A stretch of 64,000 nucleotides of DNA, taken from Serinus canaria (lineage: Eukaryota; Chordata; Aves; Passeriformes; Fringillidae). Below the pieces are notes generated by a model. That model was not told the origin of the DNA, made no database searches, and was given only the letters and a program-made list of their open reading frames with translations. A program made the translations under genes and the position numbers. Of the stretch, positions 1 to 64,000 are shown piece after piece (the stretch's first letter is position 1; the number at the start of each line of letters is the position of its first letter). The stretch is taken from positions 6,519,501-6,583,500 of the forward strand of contig NC_066333.1 of the NCBI RefSeq assembly GCF_022539315.1, in the 5' to 3' direction.

Positions 1-2422
1 TGCCACATAGGAGTAACAGCTCATGAGTGTTCCCATGGTTCACTGTCAAGACAAAGTACAGTAAATGTACTTATGAAAACTGCACTTTGCTTTCCTTGGT
101 TCTTCCTGAAGTTTCAATAACAGAAGCTACTTTGAGAAAATTTCTGTGTATATTCTTACAGAAGAACCAAAATGCAGAGCAGAACAAGGCACGGGTGAGA
201 TGTTGCAGAGTACCTTGGTTTTATAAAGACAGTTTCTGTTCAAATGGGCACTTACTGGCTGTATGTGCAGTCAGCATTTCTAACCCCAGTCTGCTTTGTT
301 CCCTGCTTTTCTGCACAGCCTTGCCAACAGCTGTGGGGAGCCAGTGCTGGGCAGGAGCAGCTGGGGGATTCACACACAGGGAGCTAATTAAACCAGCCCT
401 CCTGACAGAGGAATGCCTGCTAAACCAAGCCTAAAGTGTCCTTAAGCTCTGCATGGGGATACCGAGCTCCTGAGGAAGCCAGAAGTTCTTTCCACTGCTA
501 AAGACCAAAGAGATGTTGCTCTTGTTTAGGTGCAGCTCTTCAACAGAAAACTTTGGGCTTCCTCCTCCTGGCTGCTCCCATGAGGGCTGAGCCTTGCACC
601 ACTAAAATGGCTTCACAGTTTCCTTTCCACTCCTGTTCTCTTGTGCTCTTTAACACCTTTGTTTACTTGTTTACAGTATCTCTTCCCAACAAGACAAAGC
701 TTTTACCGAAGGGAAATTCAGTGCAGCACTCTGGAAGTCTGGGGAAGTGGCCTTGGCAGAGCCAAAGCTCTACCAGGATGATGAGAGGAATGTGTAGAGA
801 CCCTTTCCTGGGGCTGCTAGTGTGTCTGCATCAGCTGGCTGACTTCCAAGGAAAACTCTGAGCAGTTGTCCTGTTAGAGCAGGTGAAAGCAGAGCCATTT
901 GCTACTGCCCAGAGGCTTTAGGGCATACATGTGTCAGGCCCATATGCTGCTTATAAATCCTGTGGGTGACCTCTTAGCATCCTTGAGCAGTGATTTCCCT
1001 CCCCCAGCCTGTACACCCTCTCTGAGATACTCAGCACAGCATATGAAAAACTCCACCTGGCTGACAACCAAGAACAATGAAGCAGTATTGTTTTTAGGCA
1101 CAAAAAATAAAACTCGGCCAGATCCTAGACAAAACAGAATATTATGTGGAAATTAATTTGGTGCTAAGGTATTTTGCTGTCTGACAACAATTTTTAGTCT
1201 TCCAAAGAGGCCCATTTGCTGAAGATTAATTGTCACTGGGGTGGGCAGGTTGAGTGCTGGCCTGTGGAGTGCTGATGGAATAGAAAAGCAGGGGATGTTG
1301 GGAAGAGGGGCTTTTCTGCACACTCTTCTCCTCCCCAGCAGTGATGAAGTCCCACACTTGCACCAGGATTTGTCCCTTCACTGTCCAAATAAACTTCCTG
1401 CATTTCACAGTCACCTTGTGATAAGCTTGTGCTCAAACTGCATGGCAGTTCTTCTCACCTAAAGCTATAGTAAGTGATTTTTATTAGAGAAAACATTATC
1501 TGGAGAGCTTCCTCCAAACCTGAGCAAGCACAGACTTGCTGCTTCTAGTTAAGCTAGAAATGAGCATGTTTGGGGAAAAGCACCTGAATTCAACTTGTCT
1601 ACAAGTGCTAAAATATGACAACAGCATGGAAAGTGTATAAATCCAATGTCCAAACATCAGCAGGGTCTTTTTTTAATCCCAGCACCCAGGGAGTGTCCAT
1701 TGGCCATCTTTTGTTGTGCAAATAGGATGCAAAGGAGGGAAGGATCACGCCCAAAGGGTTCATGATATGTTGCACCTTTGAGCTGTTTATTTTAATAATA
1801 CAGCTGTACAATCTCAGCAGCATCTCAGAATAAAATATCAACTCCTTTCATTACCAGCAAGGGTTTCATCTTGCAATGTTTAATTCAACTATTGCTGTTC
1901 CCCCTGTAAATTGTCAGTTTAATTGCCTGGTCTTAAAATGAAAAGATTTTTGTGGCTTCAGGGCTTACCTATGGTTCCTGAATTGTATGTTATATCCAAC
2001 TGAGTAGATGATAACCCTCCTGTAGGACTTGCCAATAAATGTTTTGATACCAAAGCTGAAAATACAATGCAAGTAAAAAACAACACTTTGAGAACAGAAA
2101 TCTGGAGGTTATTTTGCTGAAGGTCCCATTCCATTGTCAATCATTGCTTGCATCTGATAACTCTTCAGGAAGTTTGTGTCAGTTTCTTCAATTCTACAAC
2201 AAGAGTTTCTTCAGTTCTATTACAAAACTGTATCTTCAGAAATTGCTTTTGGGAAAAGTATTATTCATGGTTGTTTACCCACCTTAGCAAAAGTGCTTTT
2301 GGCTGTAGATGCAGGATGTAGTTGACTCAAATCAATTAATAAATCACAAATAATTTGAGATTAATTTGTTTGGCTGTTAGGAGGCCTGTTTGGGTAATGC
2401 AAATAATTAAACACGCACACAC

Positions 2423-2428
2423 TATCTA

Positions 2429-2487
<59 letters not shown>

Positions 2488-2527
2488 GTCTATCTATCTA
2501 TCTGTCTGTGTGTCTATCTGTGTGTGT
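2423..2527 (+). repeat. (TCTA)n/(TCTG)n compound microsatellite
   Basis: About 26 tandem tetranucleotides alternating between blocks of TCTA and TCTG, ending in TG-rich sequence. It is likely length-polymorphic. Confidence 0.95.
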
Positions 2528-2697
2528 GTATATTATATTATTCATAATATAATGTAACTGATATATATCACATATACATATTAGATAGATATATCTCTAA
2601 CATATAGATATATCTATAACATATATACATATAACTGATATATATATATTTATCACATATACATATTAGATAGATATATCTCTAATATGTATATGTG
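2528..2697. repeat. AT-rich tandem duplication with 44-bp palindrome
   Basis: The stretch contains two copies of a block reading aactgatatat ... cacatatacatattagatag (near 2555-2600 and 2633-2687). At 2654-2697 lies an inverted repeat with 17-bp perfect arms (left arm cacatatacatattaga) and a 10-base centre. Confidence 0.9.
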
Positions 2698-2766
2698 AGG
2701 GAAAGAAAGTGTAAAAAAAGAGAGCTGATTAGGTTAAAATCCAGCTGAAAAATGGTTGATGTACCT

Positions 2767-2863
2767 CATAGAACATGCTGAAGACACCTGTGTTGGATGT
2801 GGCACCAAAAAAAAAAAAGAAAAAAGGAAAAGGAGGCCTGTGGGTTTGGGGTTTTTGGTCACC
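2767..2863 (+). repeat. Direct repeat, copy 1 of 2 (upstream of EYA2 exon 2921)
   Basis: Shares atgctgaagacacctgtgtt, then ggatgtggcacc, an A-rich core, cctgtgggtttggg and ttttggtcacctg with 4873-4966. The copies differ by few bases outside the A-rich core. It may be a fragment of an interspersed repeat family; I do not recognise which. Confidence 0.85.
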
Positions 2864-2920
2864 TGCTTTTTGTCCATCTTTGCATGCCAAGCACTCATGT
2901 TTTGCTCTTGGCTCCCCAAG

Positions 2921-45612
<42,692 letters not shown>

Positions 45613-46400
45613 CAGAGCCCAACATCTCAGCACTGGGAGGGCTTCACTCAGACTCTTACATTGCTTCCAGCTATTCCTCAATGTTTTCTTAGTAAAAAAC
45701 AATCCCACAGCAACTGCAGTTTTTCTTTTTTTTGAAGGAGAACCCTTTCAGTGGAAGCTTTTAAGAACTTGCAGCCAAAGAATATTGTCTCAAGTCCTCC
45801 TTCCTTTGGACAGAGGAAGATCCTCCTGATCAGTCACTGGGATGCTGCAGTTGCTGCCTGAGCTGGAGGCACAGAGCTCTAATGGCCTTTCTGCCATCAG
45901 CAAGGCAAATGCTACAAATCTGGGTCTCCCTGCCAGTGTTCTTGGTTTTCAGAGAGGAAGAGGACACAGCAAGGAGTCTCTGCACAATCCATCACATCAC
46001 ACAGGACCTTCTGAAAATAGGAGTGAAACTGTTGATTTTTTTTTTTTTTTGGTTGTTTTGTTTCTTTTTTTTTTTTGTATTTTTTTAATTTATGAACTAA
46101 TCTCATTACTCTGGTATTAAGTTCTGTACCTGTTTTTCATCTGGCTTTTGGGGGTTGGGAGGGGTGGGGAAAGTCTTACTGTTCTAAATTAATAGTTCAT
46201 TTCTCCAGAACAAACTCTGGGGAGAATCATATTGTGTACATGAGTAGTAAGGACACATGGTACTGCTGGTAAGAGCTGTGGCTGTGGTTTTGAACCTCAC
46301 CAAGAGGGTATGGACTGTGCCTTATGCTGCCTTCTTGGGGCTGAGGAGGGGGAAAAGTACCTTGTGATGAGTGAAAAGGCATTAAATAAAAACATGTTTA
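45613..46400 (+). other. EYA2: Probable EYA2 3' UTR with polyadenylation signal
   Basis: Noncoding sequence after the EYA2 stop. It contains long T tracts at 46037-46085. An AATAAA hexamer at 46385-46390 is the first canonical polyadenylation signal after the stop. Later AATAAA motifs at about 47056 and 47626 are alternatives, so the transcript end is not fixed by sequence alone. Confidence 0.5.
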
Positions 46401-48480
46401 CATTTTGGGGGACTGGAGTACCTGCCTTCTTTCCCAGCACTCTTGGATTTAAAGGTACCAGGTGGAATGTGTGCTCCCTGTTTCAAGGCTGGCCTGGTAA
46501 TGTTGCTGTCAAAATATTTAAATTCTCTGGGTGGATCTCTTAGTTTGGAAATGGCTGATTGTTCCTTGCTGTGGCACCAGGTAAGGTCAGAAGGATCAAA
46601 GCCTCTCTGGAAGGAGGGGTCAGAGATGCAGCAAATGCTGCAGCCCTCACCTCTCAAAGGGTTACACAAGTGCTACACAAACCTGAGGGGTACTCCTAAC
46701 CTCTAAAAACATTTAGGGAAAACAGTGCTGGATCTGAGAGGGGATTTTCTGCCAAGCAAAAGCAGAAAATCTGAAATTACTCCAAGGAAGCAGTCCCACA
46801 GCAGCTGTGACACATCAGCACTACCACAGCCTTTCAGTACACACTGTGGGGGCATTTGCAAAAAGCTGCTCTCTGGCCTTAGCACAACTCCATGCACAAT
46901 GTCACTTTTCTAGCACAGGCATTGCAGGTCTTTGCAGAACTTTTTCCTTAAGGTTTCCCTGCTGTAAGAGTGGTTTCCTTCACTTGTGAAGCAACTTCCT
47001 ATTTGTGACAAAGTCAGTGGAGAATTGACAAATGTTTACAAGGTAAGCACTCTGGTAAATAAACTTCTGAAAGAGAAGTAAATGCCAGGGATTTCAGATT
47101 CCTAGAGCACAAATTCCGCTTTTAAGACCCCATCCATCATTTAATTGATCTTCCTTGAAATTCCAAATTTAACACCTGACTTAATCGAGTCAATTGTCTG
47201 AGCACTGATTTTGGGGTTTTTCTTACAGATTGTTGGAACATTTTACTTTGAGAATATATTTAAAGGTTTGAAAGCTCTTGGTTTTGTTGCTGACATTCTT
47301 AGCAGAGCTTTGGGTGGGACACACCAACAGTCAGGAGCGCTTGTGTCACACAGGTGTCACCTCTTCCTTCCAGTCACCATGGCACATTGATCTCAGTGCA
47401 GCACGAGGATCAGGATTTACTGTTCCAGGGAATTTATCAGGGACAGAAGAGGGGATCCACAGCAGGTCTGTACTTGCACAGACACATATCCAGCCCTTGC
47501 TCAGTTCCTTCACCTGTACTTTTATGTATTTCTGCATTTTCTACATACTTTACTAGGATTTGGAAATCTGTTATTTTAGAGGAGGGAAGAAAACATCTCT
47601 TCTGTAGAAAAAAACAATGCTCATTAATAAAAAAAAAACCTCCACAGGCTGGAACAGGTGTCTGTAAGCAGTGGGGTTTCCTACAATTTGTACATCTCTT
47701 TTTCCTGTAACACAAGGCCTCATTTCAGCATCCAAGTTCCATGGGGAAGGCCAAACCTCATTTCAGGCTTTCAAAAGTTTTGTGCTTTTCTATAAACAGT
47801 AGCACTGGGAACATGAACAAATGCCCAGAACAAGGTAACAGCAGGAGCAGGAACTTCAGACAATATTCATAGATTTTGCAATGTTTCATTGGCTCCCTGT
47901 TTCTTTTAACTTTTAATTATGACACACACAGAGAAGTCTTGCCCAATTCATGCTCTCTTGAGGGGCTGCAGTTGCACTCAGAGGCCCCATTTCTACCCAC
48001 AAATACCCCTAACACTGACATGTATCTGTCCAACCCCAGTCCAACCACTGAATAAATGACACACAACATCAAATTGGACAGGCTTGGATCCAAAGGTCCT
48101 ACACTTCTGAGACAGAAGATGCCAACAGAAGTGAAATTACCTGTGATCTGGAGACTCTGCAGAAATGAACATTCCTCCAGATTGAATCAAAACTGGAAAT
48201 CCAGGAACACAGAACATTTTTCTAAAACAGTTTAATAAAAAAATTGTGACGTTTCTTGAAAAATTGGAGAAGCCCAAAGCATATTGTGTGTGTCACCTGT
48301 CTTAGTCACAAAGAAACACAATTGTCAAAAAAGATATTTAAGTTTAATACAAATTTTTTACAAAGAAAATGTGAAAAAATACTTCCATATGCTAAAAGCA
48401 ATTATGCTTCACAAATAAGGCCAGCTAGGCTAGTTTTGACACAACTGCAATTAATGAATATTCTGTTCTCACTTTTTTTC
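46401..48480. other. Intergenic stretch between convergent EYA2 and ZMYND8
   Basis: About 2 kb between the two inferred 3' ends. I see no coding sequence, RNA gene or clear transposable element. It contains AATAAA on the + strand near 47056 and 47626, so part of it may be an extended EYA2 3' UTR. Confidence 0.5.
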
Positions 48481-49630
48481 TTTTTATTCTAATACTTTTT
48501 TCCCTCTAATCTGGGTACTAGCTGGAGACTGTACAAACCGCATTCTTATATAAACAATGGGAGAAATCAACATGACTAAAATGTACAACAGGATGTACTG
48601 GAATGATATCATACAGTTAATTTTCTCATATACATACATCACCTTTGCTTTGTTCAATGCTTTCGTTTTACACAACATACAAAATGGGACTACAGCCTCA
48701 GTGTAACAGACAGCATCTCCAGGGGGTTCTTCCTCTCATACTGCACTGCTTCATGCTTACAGAAAACAGAAATTCCATCATATAAATAATACATGCTCTG
48801 GCCCAGCATCAAAAGTCCTTTGCCCATGTTTCCCAATGCATGTTTTTCTCCACACCTAATTCTTCTTCAAAGTCCTTTGGGAGGATTTTTAAAAAATAAG
48901 AAAACTGTGAAGCATGGCAACAAACTTTACTTTCCTTGATCTTTGATACCAGTAATCAGAAATCCTGCTACAACCAGCTGCTATTACACCTTGCAAATTT
49001 TCTGATCTTAGACTGAATAAAATTTTAAAATAATTTTAACCTTAAACAACATTAATAGTTGTTGTCAGCCTGGTCATTGTGAAAAACAGTTTACATTTTT
49101 ATGGATTTCAGGTCCATAATTTGCCTAATAGAGTTAGCTGAAAAGAGATATCCTTCATCTCTTGGTTGTTCAGAAAAATTCCACAAGAGTTTCAAAGTGC
49201 AGAAGTTTTTTTCACTCCAAATGCAAAAAGTTGTTCAGATTTTCTGTATCAGCTTATTTGATGCAGTTTCCGAAGACCAGTTCTCAGCATTAGGTTGTGG
49301 TAAGGCTCTTTTGAACCTTCCTTTTCCAACTTCCAACACACTTTATAAGTTAAAGTCAATACAAATATAAAAAGGAGATGATACTCTAATGACATCCACA
49401 AATTGTACATTATTTACAAAAGAAGCATAGATTTAATATGGATCTTACCTGTCCTTAGCTTTTCTAAGCCAGCACTAATGCTTTACATTAATGTAGTGTA
49501 ATTAATGCTTTGTACACATACACAAAGCTAAAGTCTGAACCTCTGAGGTTAATCCAAAGAACTGTGTTTATTTGTCACATTTCTATTAGCTTTTTTTATT
49601 CCAACAATTGTATGAACTTCTTGTTAGCAG
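48481..49630 (-). other. ZMYND8: Probable ZMYND8 3' UTR
   Basis: AT-rich noncoding sequence downstream of the ZMYND8 stop. TTTATT at 48483-48488 reads AATAAA on the - strand and is a plausible polyadenylation signal, giving a UTR of about 1.15 kb. A much nearer AATAAA (complement near 49566) would give a very short UTR. Confidence 0.4.
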
Positions 49631-61673
<12,043 letters not shown>

Positions 61674-61857
61674 CTGCAACAACAAACAGCAGCTCAGAAT
61701 AAAGATCTTACACAAAGAACCAAGATGGCTATCCAGATCAAACACTGCTGGAACCCAGGACATCCCTCTGGCTGCCCTGGAGGGCTTGAGCCCCTGCCAG
61801 GGGGCTCAGAGACCTTGGCACAAAGCCAAAGACACCTGTGCCTCTGATTTTAACCCA

Positions 61858-62310
61858 TGATAAAAATTATCAACTTTATATTTACAAACCACAAGAGTTT
61901 AAGTAGAATGACAGTTAATTTGTCACAGGATAAAAAAGTAAAATTTTGGGTTTTTAGAATGGGGGTTCAGAAGCCAAGATGGAGGGATTTGAGCCTTGTC
62001 CTTCTCAGCCTCCATCTCCTGGGTGATGGTGGCACTTTTGGATTGGTTTAGAGGAGAAGCTCACTGTCTAACATAGGTGATAGGTATTGGAAAATTATTG
62101 TAAATAATGTACACGTAGTTTTTAGTATAAAAAGATAACACTGCCCTGAGGGCGTTCAGAGTGCCACGGACTGACTTGCCAGACATAACTCAGCAGGTCA
62201 GGAAAAGAATGTTATAGATAACAGAAAGTAAACAACCCTGAAAACCACAGCCAAAGAATCCTGACTCCTCCTTCAATCTCAGGGCTGGGAAAAAGAGACT
62301 TTCTAACACC
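61858..62310 (+). mobile_element. Probable solo LTR, ERVL-like
   Basis: Contains a U3-like region (gaatgggggttcagaagcca, catctcctgggtgatggtgg, acataggtgataggtattgg), a TATA box TATAAAAA at 62126-62133, a polyadenylation-like agtaaaca near 62226, and a U5-like end (gaatcctgactcctccttca ... tctaaca). This order of signals, on the + strand, is that of an LTR, and the text resembles songbird ERVL LTRs I remember. The exact ends and target duplication are unsure; no viral coding sequence. Confidence 0.68.
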
Positions 62311-62750
62311 TTGGGGTCATCTCAACCTCAGAAACCCCAAGAAAACACGTTTCACCAAAGAGCAATGCAGACAATCCTGAACATACTGCACTTTGTTTGA
62401 AATTGTGGGGTAAATAGTAACTCTGAAATGACTTTACTACAAAAAATGGATTCTTCCTCTCTTCACACACAAAACACAGGCATCAATTATGGGGACATTT
62501 TCTCCATCAATGTGAATTTATCAAGAAATTCCCATTCAGGTTTGTAAAGCTGTTTGACAGCACCTCTACTAAACTCCTGCTGTTATTTACTACTAGGAGT
62601 ACTACCTTCACTGAGAAAATTAAATAGAAATAAATTCTTTATAATATTATAGGACACATAAAATCTTTATAGTCATCATTTAAAATCCAAAAGTTAGGTC
62701 ATGAGAATACATATAAAAATGTGGATTATTTCACTGGATAAATTGGTAAA

Positions 62751-62812
62751 TTGATAAATTCAAGAAAAAAATAACACTTTTTGATAAATTCAAGAAAAAA
62801 ATAACACTTTTT
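62751..62812 (+). repeat. 30-bp tandem duplication
   Basis: The unit ttgataaattcaagaaaaaa plus ataacacttt occurs twice, 30 bp apart and essentially identical. It looks like a recent slippage or replication duplication. Confidence 0.92.
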
Positions 62813-64000
62813 TAGTATATGTCAGCAAAATCTTGACTTTTCATTTACATGTATAGAATATTCACTCTGAAATGCACCCATGTGTCTGCAAAGAATGCAC
62901 ACTACAGTGCTAAGGGTAAAACTGTCTTACCAACTTATTTTCCCACTTCAGAGGCTGTATTTGTATAGCACAGTCCTATCCTTCACCTTTTGCCAGGAGT
63001 GCTGACACTCCATCAGTGCTTAGGGCACTAAACCAAATGGAGTTAGTTGGGAAAGAGAAAAGACCCATGAAGAAGGGGTAAAAAAAGGAAGATCATTATG
63101 TTTGGCCAGTTAAGCTCCTTCAACTGGCTCACAATAAGCCAATCCCATAAGCTGAGAAAAACCAGAGGCCATGGAGAAGGCAAAAGGTAACACTGGCACA
63201 ATGGGCATTTGTGTTGTATTTTCAAGTTTCATTCCAGAGCAGTTAAATATGACACAGTGTTGCCTTATTTTACTCTCTCTATATATATATATATTTACAA
63301 AACATTTTCTGTTGAGGCACAACCTAGAGAAAAGTGAAACAAATGCGAAGGCCTGACCCAATGATTCCTCTGACAGACATTCTCTATAAGTCTGAATTTC
63401 ATATCAAGGTACATTCTTATTGTTTCTTGCCTCTGTTATCCAAGGACAGGTCCTATACTATCAGACAGTTTTCTTCCCCCCAACTCCCTGTGTATCTTGC
63501 TCATTCCACCTCCATTTTTCAAATTAGCAAGCCTGCCAGTAGCAACAGATGGTTCATTTCTCTTATTCTTTCTTCCTTTCTGCTGAATTGCAGACCACAG
63601 AATCCTCCTAGCACGCTTCTGAAGATAGAAAGTGTCTTTGTTTTCTATTCTCACTTTTGTTTTTGCAGAGAGAAACTCTGTTCACATCACATATGACAAT
63701 GAGACACAATGAGTTATATTGGAAAAATTCTAATACCCACAGAACACGTCTGGCACAGCTGACACTATTAAATCAAGAAGGGTTGTTCATTCTCATCACC
63801 AAAAAGTATATTTAATAAAGGAGATTCCCCTAAATCTGAAAAAACCCAGATATTCTACTTGAAAGCATACAAGCACTTCTTTTATGGTATTACTCATGGA
63901 CCATAACATCAGATTTTCCAATCTATGCTACACATATTCAAAGTGTTCCAGCTGATCCTCCCACCTGTGGCTCCAACAACTACAGCACTATGCATTTCTT

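Larger units (their letters stand above)
1..2920 (+). other. EYA2: EYA2 upstream intron (right end)
   Basis: No EYA2 exon or other gene was recognised here. The small open frames are short, lack homology I know and are not flanked by matching splice sites. The last 500 bases contain a microsatellite, an AT-rich palindrome and one copy of a roughly 95-bp direct repeat. Confidence 0.7.
61674..64000 (-). other. ZMYND8: ZMYND8 upstream intron (partial)
   Basis: No further ZMYND8 exon is recognised to the window edge. The stretch holds a probable solo LTR, a 30-bp tandem duplication and an (AT)n run near 63272-63295. Confidence 0.6.

Noticed and set aside
1..2920. Search for the preceding EYA2 exon (YGQTQYS-type sequence)
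   Set aside because: No such peptide is found in any + frame, so the exon must lie left of the window.
63436..63654. 72-codon - strand frame (basic, FYLQKRARRILWSAIQQKGR) tested as an upstream ZMYND8 exon
   Set aside because: It does not match any ZMYND8 segment I know and lacks convincing splice sites in the needed phase.

Overview
The window reads as the genome of a bird, most likely a songbird. It has vertebrate split genes with GT-AG introns. The pair EYA2 and ZMYND8, neighbours on human chromosome 20q13, lies tail to tail. A CR1 LINE fragment is present, as are several LTR fragments that resemble songbird endogenous retroviruses. The bird call rests on CR1, the compact introns and the LTR types; the songbird refinement is inference from remembered LTR patterns. 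No bacterial-type features (operons, ribosome binding sites, CRISPR, IS elements) are present.

Layout: 1-2920 is the end of an upstream EYA2 intron, with a tetranucleotide microsatellite and an AT-rich palindrome. Twelve EYA2 exons on the + strand run from 2921 to the stop at 45612. They encode 433 residues: the C-terminal half of the transactivation region plus the complete Eya phosphatase domain. The N-terminal exons lie to the left of the window. Its largest introns (3038-16148, 20686-32929, 33020-38435, 42082-45531) hold tandem repeats and one LTR but no recognisable gene. The EYA2 3' UTR probably ends near 46.4 kb. A gap of about 2 kb follows, then the 3' UTR of ZMYND8 on the - strand (stop at 49631-49633). 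Ten ZMYND8 exons run leftwards from 61673 to 49631 and encode 654 residues: a conserved linker, an acidic serine-rich region, a low-complexity and Gln-rich region, a coiled coil, the MYND zinc finger and a Thr/Val-rich tail. The PHD, bromo and PWWP modules lie to the right of the window. ZMYND8 introns contain a CR1 piece (about 59.6 kb), an LTR remnant (about 61.1-61.35 kb) and a probable solo LTR (about 61.86-62.3 kb).

The two genes are both nuclear regulators: EYA2 is a SIX-family coactivator and tyrosine phosphatase, ZMYND8 a chromatin reader and corepressor. They are convergent, not an operon, and nothing in the sequence shows a functional link beyond conserved adjacency. The most unusual structures are a probable solo LTR inserted inside a GC-rich minisatellite just beyond an EYA2 splice donor, a roughly 95-bp direct duplication of the intron flank of that same exon, two further minisatellites in EYA2 introns, and a ZMYND8 C-terminus that differs from the mammalian end I remember. 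I found no convincing wholly new system.
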